Positions 41,426 to 50,400 of a stretch of DNA of 64,000 bases are shown one piece after another. The stretch spans positions 5,403,501 to 5,467,500 of the forward strand of contig NZ_CP020104.1 of the NCBI RefSeq assembly GCF_002056795.1. Reading direction: 5' to 3'. Under the pieces are notes generated by a model. It saw nothing but the letters and a program-made list of their open reading frames with translations, had not been told where the DNA came from and ran no database searches. The stretch's first letter is position 1; each line of letters begins with the position of its first letter. A program made the translations under genes and the position numbers. This stretch comes from Spirosoma aerolatum. Lineage in GTDB: Bacteria; Bacteroidota; Bacteroidia; Cytophagales; Spirosomataceae.

Positions 41426-44400
41426 TTAGCGGTTAATAGTCATGTATCGAACAAACTTGCGGCCATCGCTCAGATTCACTACGTAGTAGTAGGTGCCATC
41501 GGGCACGCCGTTGGAGTCGGCCGAGCTGAGCACGATACCCGTGTTCGGCTTGCCATCCCAATCGTTCTGGTAATCCTCGTTTTTGTAGACCAGATTACCC
41601 CAGCGATTATAGACTTCCAGACTGACCGTCAGCCCATTGGCGCCCCGGATCACGAACCGGTCATTGATTCCATCGCCGTTTGGTGAGAAGCCCTGCGGGA
41701 TGAAAATCTCCTGATAAGTCGGCAGCAGCGTCAGCGGAGTGGCTTCGCGCTCGTTGGGATCGGTCGGGTCACCATTGCCGTTGAGGTCCGGATTCAACCC
41801 ACTCGTCGATATATCGCTTACCAAACCTGTCTTCGACTGAGCTGTCGCATAAGCCGTGTTAAGGAAGGTTGTGGTCGAGCCATCGGCGATGACGTTGATC
41901 ACCATTCGAATCGTATCGACTTTACCCACCGCCAGCGCGCTGGTGCTGTCGCCCAGGACGATGACCGGATCCGACACCCCGTTGTAGTTGGGGTTGAGCT
42001 TGAGGGCGCTACCCGTCGAGGTGATGAACGGTGCTTTCACCAACGTGAAGATCGACCCCGTCTGGGTATTGAATACCTTCGAGAGCGTATCAGAGATGGT
42101 CACATTTGTCAATGGATCAGGCCCGTAGGCTTTCACCACGATCTGGTAGGTGACATTGTAGCTACCATCTGACTGACGGACCGTATCGGCCACGGTCATG
42201 GCCAGACCAATATGCGAATCCGTAGCACGACCGTTCAGCACAATTGGTGTCGGCTGGCTGTTGTTACGCGGATCCAGGTCATTATCTGGGTCATTGTTCG
42301 TACCAGCCGTCGATGCATCATCTACAAGCTCATCAGACGACGTTTTAGCCGATGCCAGCGCTGTGTTATAGAAGGTCAGCGAATCCGGATTAACACCCGA
42401 CACATCAACCCGAACGGTGAAGGTCAGCGTAGCTTTCGCACCCACCGCCAGCGTACTGGCCGTATCGACCAGCATCTTGGTAATCATGCCCTGACCTGTG
42501 TACAGCGTATCGACCGTTACGGTTCCTGTGCTGGCAACATGAATCTGGTTGCTGACAATCAGTGCTCCTTTACCGAACGCTGTCGAGAGATTATCCTCTA
42601 CCTGTACAGTCTTCAGTGGCTCGGTTCCCATGTTGGTCAGTGTGATGGTATACGGAATGTCATATACACCATTCTGTACCAGCGTCGGTGTACCCACCTC
42701 TTTGGCTACCCCAAGCAAGCCTTTGGGCAGGTCGAAGCGAACCGTGGTTAGGGTAGACCCCTGCGGTGCCGGATCGAATCCATTATTGGAAATATCCATT
42801 ACCGTTTGCGAGGCATCTGGTGTCGTACCGGTTACTGTAGCACTGGAGTAGAACGGACCGTTGTTACCATTGGTTTTCACATTCACCACAAAGACAACCG
42901 TATCCTGAGCACCAGCGGCCAGTTTGCTGGCGTTGGTCAGCAGGTCGGGCTGCGACGAACCGTCGAAACCTGTGTTAGCAACCAAGGTGCTGCCTGCGCC
43001 CACTACTGGGCCACCAACCACGCTATACGACGCTGGCGAGATAAACACCTTGTTCAGGCTATCGGTCAGGCTCAAGCCTTTCAGTTCGACATCTCCGAAG
43101 TTCTTAATCGTTGCCTTGTAGGTAACGTTGTATGAACTATCGGGTTGCTGCTCAACTTTAACAACAGCCAGGGCCAGACCGATGCTTGGTCCCTGTGGCT
43201 GGCCCGTTCCCAGCGTGAAGCTGGTGACCACCGTGTTGTTGGTTGGATCGCCATCGTTATCTGGATCAGCCACACCGCCATCAGTCGACATATCCGTTAC
43301 GGTTCCATTACTGCTGACGGCCGATGAGCCAGCCAGGTTGTAGAACGCTTTCGTCGTGTCGCCCGCTACGCGTTTTACCGTAACATCCAGTACCATAATC
43401 TGCGATTTACCCGGCAGGATATAGCTGGCAGAATCCAGCAGGTTTGTATGGCTACCGCTTCCGGTAAATTCTGAGTTAACCTTCAGCGTTGAAGCCGCAT
43501 CCGATAGTGTTACACTAGCCGATACCGTATTCGGGCGGAAAGCATAAGCCAGATCATCATTTACCTGAACACTACGCAGGGTATCCTCACCGAAGTTAGT
43601 CACTACAAATTTGTAGGCCACCTTCACGAGCGAATCACCAATCGCTTGAGGTGTTCCCAGCACCGACTTCGCCAGACCGATTACGCTGGCTTTGTGGGCT
43701 GAAGTATCTTTCACCGTTACGCTCGATGTATTATTAGCCAGATTGGTTTCCTTATTGTCGAGATAAACAATCTCGGCCGTATTGACAACCTCCTGATTTT
43801 TCACGGTCAGACGAGCGTTAAACACGATCTGCGTAGACGCTCCTGTTTTGAGGCTATCGATGTGTTTCGACACTACACCGTTCGAGACGGTGAAGCTACC
43901 ACCTGCATCAGGCATGATCATCGATCCGTTCGAGATCGTGAAGCTGCTACCTGGAGTCGGTATTAACTCCAGACCTTTGGGCAGTACGTCACGCACATCT
44001 ACATTATAAGCGGTGTGCGGGCCTGCATTGCTAACCGTAATGGTATAGGTTACAGGTGCACCGTTTTGCACGAATGCCGTGCTTGCCAATTTGGCAATGC
44101 TCACATCCGTATTCAACGTATCTGCGGCACAGTTGAAGACTTTCACAACCACTTTTGATGGTTTGCTGACACATCCCTGTGCGGTCCGTTCAACTACCCA
44201 ATAGGTTCCCTCGCAAACGGAATCCGGACGGATCACAATATTGGACGTGTTGCATTCGCAGATCCGATACGTATAGGTGCTACCAGCCGTTGTCGTCGAC
44301 AGCGCTTTGGTCAGATCCACAATTTTCGATGGGCACTCGTTACGCAGGTTGTGTACCAGCGGGGGAAGTACCGGCTCAGCTACATTCACCATAACAGGCT

Positions 44401-47400
44401 CTGAACTTACCGAGCTACAACCCGAACCATCGACCAGTTGCACACTGTAGGTTCCGCTATGTTTCACAATGATCGTCTCACTCGTAGCACCATTGCTCCA
44501 TTTGTAGCCTGTATAACCCGCAGGGGCTTTCAGGGTTACCGAGTCGCCATAGCACAGATTCTGAGCACCGACTACCGTTACAACAGGTACATCCTTAACC
44601 CCATTGATCGTCAAGTCCATAGCATCCGTAGCCACTGGGCAATTCGGATTCGTAGGCGTCACAGTCAACGTCAGCGTTACTTTACCCGCTTGTAAATCAG
44701 CAGCACTAGCTGTATAAACGGCATTCAGCGCATAGGGGTTGTCGAATGTACCGGTACCACTGGTGGTCCAGTGGGCGGTATTACCTGAACCGCCCATGGT
44801 TCCACTCAGTTGATAGGTTTTCGCTGCACACACACTCGCATCGGCGCCAGCGCTGGCCGTTGCCGGATTCACACCATCACAGGGCGATGGTTCCATACAG
44901 GTAGTTACCTGCACATGAATCGCTACCGGCAGACTTACGCAACCGTTTGTCGTTTTCTCAATCACATAGTAGACGCCCGTACCTACATGCGCTGGATCAG
45001 CAACTTTGGTGCTCAACGTAGCGTCCGTATAGTATTCGAACACACCACCTGTTGTGGCTGGGTTACTGGTTACGCCTTTCGACAGATCAGCCGTCGTAAT
45101 CGGACAGGTATTCGTCAGATCCGACACGGTTGGTACTGGTACTTTTGGCAGTACATTCACACCCACCGTGTTCGACGCATCACTCTTACAGTAGGTCGAG
45201 TTGCAGCATTGTGCCGAGAACGTTGTCGAGCTAGCAGGCGAAACAACCAGGGTATTACCCACCTGATTATTAGACCAGGTTACGTAGCTATCTGGCGAAC
45301 AACCCTGAGCGACCAGCGTTACCGAAGCTCCGAAGCAGACCGTAGCATTGCTGCCACCACCCAGGATCGAGATCGTTGGTGCCGATGGCTTACCAACCTG
45401 GATCGTCGTTGCTGCCGACCACTCACCTTCACAGCTACCCACTTTACACTTCACGCGGAAGGTAACATCCTGGGTTGGGGTTACAGTCAGGATCGAACCG
45501 ATCGTTTGCTGTGCGTCAGACCACTGATAGTTACCATCCGAGCAACCGGTAGCCGTCAGCGATACGGTTTCACCCACACATAGAGCCGACTTGTTGCTCA
45601 CAATGATCGGGATAGGTGGTGTACCTAAGCTGATGTGTACCGTTGCCGATGGCTTGCTGGCACAATGATCAATTTCACAGATAGCCGTCAGCCAGGTTTC
45701 AGCATAGACACTTGTCGTATACACAGCGCCTTCTTTGCCATCTGACCATTTCACGGTACCATTTTCACAACCCGTTGCGGTGATCGAAACCGGTCCACCC
45801 GAACATACGGTGAGCGAGGTAGCCGATAGCGTTGGTGCATCGATGACGCATACTTTTATAGCAGCACCCGTTGCATCCAGGCTGGCACACTTACTACCGA
45901 TCAGTTGCTGTACGTCGGCAATGGTCGAGAGATTCGGTTTCACCTGCGACAGATCGAGGTAGTTGGCATCACCCGAGTTTGCATTGTATACCAGCGTATG
46001 GATCGTGTAGTGCGCATTCGAAGCATCTACCGTAAATTGTGGTGCAGCACCTGTTTGCTGAACAAGACCATCTTTGGCAAGCACATAGACCACCGAGTAG
46101 CTTGTTGGTTGTATCAGTCCGCCATTTGGCGTAGCGGCCACAACAGCCGTTGTACTGGTGCTTGCACAAACCTTGTCATTTACAGGCGTCAAGCTTCCTG
46201 CTTTAACCACGCAATCGCCAGGATTGATGATGACAGGGTTCGACGGATCGCTCAGACATGCATGGTACTGACATTGTGCGTAGTAGGTCTGTGTACCATT
46301 TGGTATCACAACAATCGACGCGCCTTTGTTATTGCCATTCACATCGTTGGCCGACCAGATTACGGTACCTGTGCAGCCCGAAGCGGTCAGGGTTACCGAA
46401 CCTCCCGGCGTTACATTCGTTGTCGAAGCCACGATGGTCGGTGCCGTTACTGGAATCACCGTAATCGTGTAAGGCTGGGTCGTGGTGCTCTGGCACACGC
46501 CGTCCTGACAGTATACTGTGTAGCCCGTTGTAACGGTTGGCGAAACGATAATGCTTGTAGTGGTTTCACCCGTGCTCCAGTATGGCGTACCCTGGCAGTT
46601 TTTCACTGACAGCTTCACCTCTTCACCTGGGCAGATCGTATCGGCACTACACAGGCAACGAACGATTGACGGTGTCGGCGTTGGCGTCACCTGAATGTTC
46701 ACCACATTCGACTTCCCTGAACCACAGGCAGAGCCGCTTGCTGGTATACACAGTGCGTAGAATTCATGGTTCGACGGAGTTACGGACACCGATACAACAG
46801 CGCCTGTCTGACCATCCGACCATTTCACCGTTCCATCGCAGCCCGTAGCCGTCAGTGATACTAATCCACCACTACAGATGGCCGTTGTTGATGCCACAAC
46901 CGTTGGAGCAGGTGCTGGCGAGGTATTCACTGATATACGAACCGAGTTAGAAGCACTGCTCTCGCAGGAACCAATCTTACAGGTTGCGTAGTACTGCTTG
47001 CTTTCGGTCGGGTAGATCGTGATGATCGAACCCGTTTTATCGACACCATGCCAAACCACTGTACCTGTGCAACCTGTAGCTGTTAACGAAACAGGTTCAC
47101 CACTGCAAACACTCGTGCTGCTGAGCCGTACAATTGGCGCTTGTGGGTTAACCACAGCTACAGACACCGTATTGGAAGGATTGCTCAGGCATGTGCGGTA
47201 TTTACACTGTGCGTAGTAGCTGATGTTGGCCGTTGGATGTACTGTAATGCTAGTACCGGTTTCACCATTCGACCACATTACCGTACCGTTGCAGTCAGCA
47301 GCCGTCAGGGTGATAGCCCCACCGGCACAGACTGTATCAGCACTGGCTGTAACCGTTGGGATTACTGGAGCCACCACTTGAATCGTATACGTTGGCGACG

Positions 47401-50400
47401 ACTTGCTGGTGCAGCTACCGCTCTGACAGTATACCCAGTAGGTATTGCTACCCAGCGTTGGCGTTACAACGATGCTCGATGTCGTAGCCGTTGTGCTGTT
47501 CCAGTGCGGTGTACCGATGCAGTTATCAACCGTTAAGGTTACCGTTTCACCTGGACATACAACCGACGTGCTACATACAATCGTGGGTTGTGGCTGATCG
47601 GCATTTATATTGATCGTGATGACAGCCGGGTTGCTGAGGCAGCTACCCTGACGGCACTGTGCGGTATAGGTCGTTTTGCTGTAAGGTGTTACAACAATCG
47701 AGTTACCGGTTTGTGCTTTATCCGACCATTCGATGATACCACCCTGACAACCCGATGCGGTCAGCGTTACCGATGTACCAGGGCAAACGTTATCTGCACT
47801 AGCGACAATTACCGGTGTCTGAGGCTCAACTACGGTGACCGTGATCGGTGCCGATGCCTGACTTACACACTGACCAATTACGCAGCTAGCTGTATACGTC
47901 GTCGTAGCCGTTGGGGCCGCAAAGATTGTCGTACCCGTACTTCCGTTCGACCATCTGACTGTACCATTTTCGCAGCCTTTCGCGCTGAGCGTTGTCGTAT
48001 TGCCTTTACAGATCTGGCTGATAGCGCAGATCAGCGTTGGCGGTGCCACGTTGCAGTCGATAATTGGCGTTACCGTTCTCGATGTATCGTTCAGTGCATG
48101 GTTTGGATCGTTGTTCGCACCACTGATGATGGCCGTATTTTTCAATGACCCACCCGCATTGATGGTTGCTTCGATCAACAACACCCGGCTCGAACCTGGT
48201 GTCAGCGTGCCAATGGTCCAGATACCCGTTGCAGGGTTATACTGGTTGACTGGGGTCGAGCTTACGTAGGTCAATGTGCCTGGTAACAGATCGGTTACTT
48301 TCACATCTGTACCTGTAATCGGCCCATTGTTAGAGGCCGTGAGCGAGTAGGTAATTTTCTGACCTACCGAGAACGGACCCGCCGTTACTACGTCTTTCAC
48401 TACTGCCAGATCGGCCAGGCACTGACCTACTGTAATCGTCAGCGACGAACGTGTGCTGCTTACGCAACCTTCGGAGCTTATGGTTTCAGCATAGTAGATA
48501 GCATCGCCCGCTTTTGCAGGTGTCACCGTCAGTTTACCTCCGCTTACGGTCGTTCCGATCAGCGTTCCATTCTGGTCATACCAGTTTATTCTACCGTTTG
48601 GTGCGAAGCCAACCAGCTTCGTGCTGCTGCCCTGACAAACGAGCGTGTCATCGCAGGCTACACCTAGCGGAGCATCAGGCCGTTTGTTGATTTTCACCAG
48701 TACAGCGTACGATGCTGGGGCACAGATACCCTCACCATCCGGATCATTCGTCGTAACCGTCAGCAAGACATTACCAGCAGCAACATCAGTTGCCGATGGT
48801 GTATAGGTCGTTGTCAGGCTACCGGGTGCGCTGAACATACCACCCGTTGTTGTTGCTGACCAGGTTACACTTGTTGCAGAACCGCCGAGGATCGCTCTCA
48901 GTGAGATCGGGTCACCTTCACAAACCGAAGCCAGGGCAACAGCGGTTACACTTGCTGGGTTCTGACAGCTACAATCAACGATTTCCACATTCAATACTGT
49001 TGGGGTGCTGTAACAGTTATTCTGCTTGGCAAATAGATAGTACTTACCTGCGCCCACAGCCGTTAGGTTCGTTACTCGTGTCTCAGCCAACCGTTCGATA
49101 CTGGTGTACCATTCATACGTTAGCCCATTCGCGTGGTTCTCAATATGAATCTGTGTCAGATCAACCGTCGATTGAGGACAGGTATTTTTCATAATACCCA
49201 AGCAAACCGGCGTTGGTACCGTCGTCACCTGAACAGCCACTGGCTTACGAGCGCTTACACAGCCATCTGCGGTGAAGGCTTCAGCATAGTAGATTGTCGT
49301 TGTCGTTGGGTTCACGGTTAGCGATGCACCATTCGAGGTTGTAGCGAAGGCCACTCCATCGTAAGGCGTCAGGTACCACCGGATTTGGGCAGCCGTCACC
49401 GACGAAGTTGCCGTCAAGATCGCGACATCACCATTACAGATTGACAGATCGTTCGAAGCGATCAGGCTGAAGTTGACTGGGCAGGTGTAGTAACCAGCAT
49501 CCAGGTTACCATTAAATTCACCCGGAGCCAATGTTACTGACCGCGTTTTGCCTGTAATGGCATCCGCATCACTGTCCTTCGTATCATTGCCACCCTGTTG
49601 AGCCAGCGTTGCCGTGTAGCCCGATGGTGCCGTGAAGCCTACCGCATAACTGGTACTATTGCCTGGGGTTAAGCCGGTGAAGCTATAGAAGCCCGAGGCA
49701 TTGGTTACCGTCGTTGCCGAAGCGACACCGTTTACATACAGGGTTACTGTTACACTTGCGATACCAGGTTCATCATCATCCTGAATACCATTCTTGTTGG
49801 TATCATTCCAGACAAAGTCACCCAGTCCTGCACTTGGGATGTAGAAGCCAGCGTCCAGCGTTGAGTTGAACTCGCCCGGTGCCAGCGTAACCGATTCGGT
49901 CATCCCTGTGATCAGGTCCGCATTCGAATCTTTCGTGCGGTCGGTGCCACTGTAGGGAACTGAAGCTGTGAAGCCCGACGGAGCCGTGAAGCCTACCACA
50001 TAGCTGGTGCTGCTGCCTGGGGTCAAGCCGGTGAAGCTGTATAAGCCCGAGGCATTGGTTACCGTCGTTGCCGAAGCGACTCCATTAATATAGAGGACAG
50101 CCGTTACACCCTGAATGGGCGGCTCACCATCGTCCTGAATACCATTGTGATTGGTATCGTTCCAGACAAAGTCACCCAATCCTGCACTTGGCACATAGAA
50201 GCCAGCATCCAGATTCAGGTTGTTTTCGCCTGGGGCCAGCGTTACGGAGCGGGTTTTACCCGTGATCACATCAGCGTCGCTGTCTTTTTCATCATTCCCA
50301 CCCTGCTGTGCCAGGGTAGCTGTATAGCCCGATGGCGTTGTAAAGCCTACTGAATAGCTCAGACTGTTGCCTGGCGTTAAGCCGGTGAAGCTATAGAAAC

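Noticed and set aside
44810..45583. 257-codon open frame on the plus strand inside the adhesin gene
   Set aside because: It is antisense to Cys-rich Ig repeats and its amino-acid content (Arg, His and Tyr rich) is a by-product of their codons. Several similar frames across 42200-48270 have the same cause.
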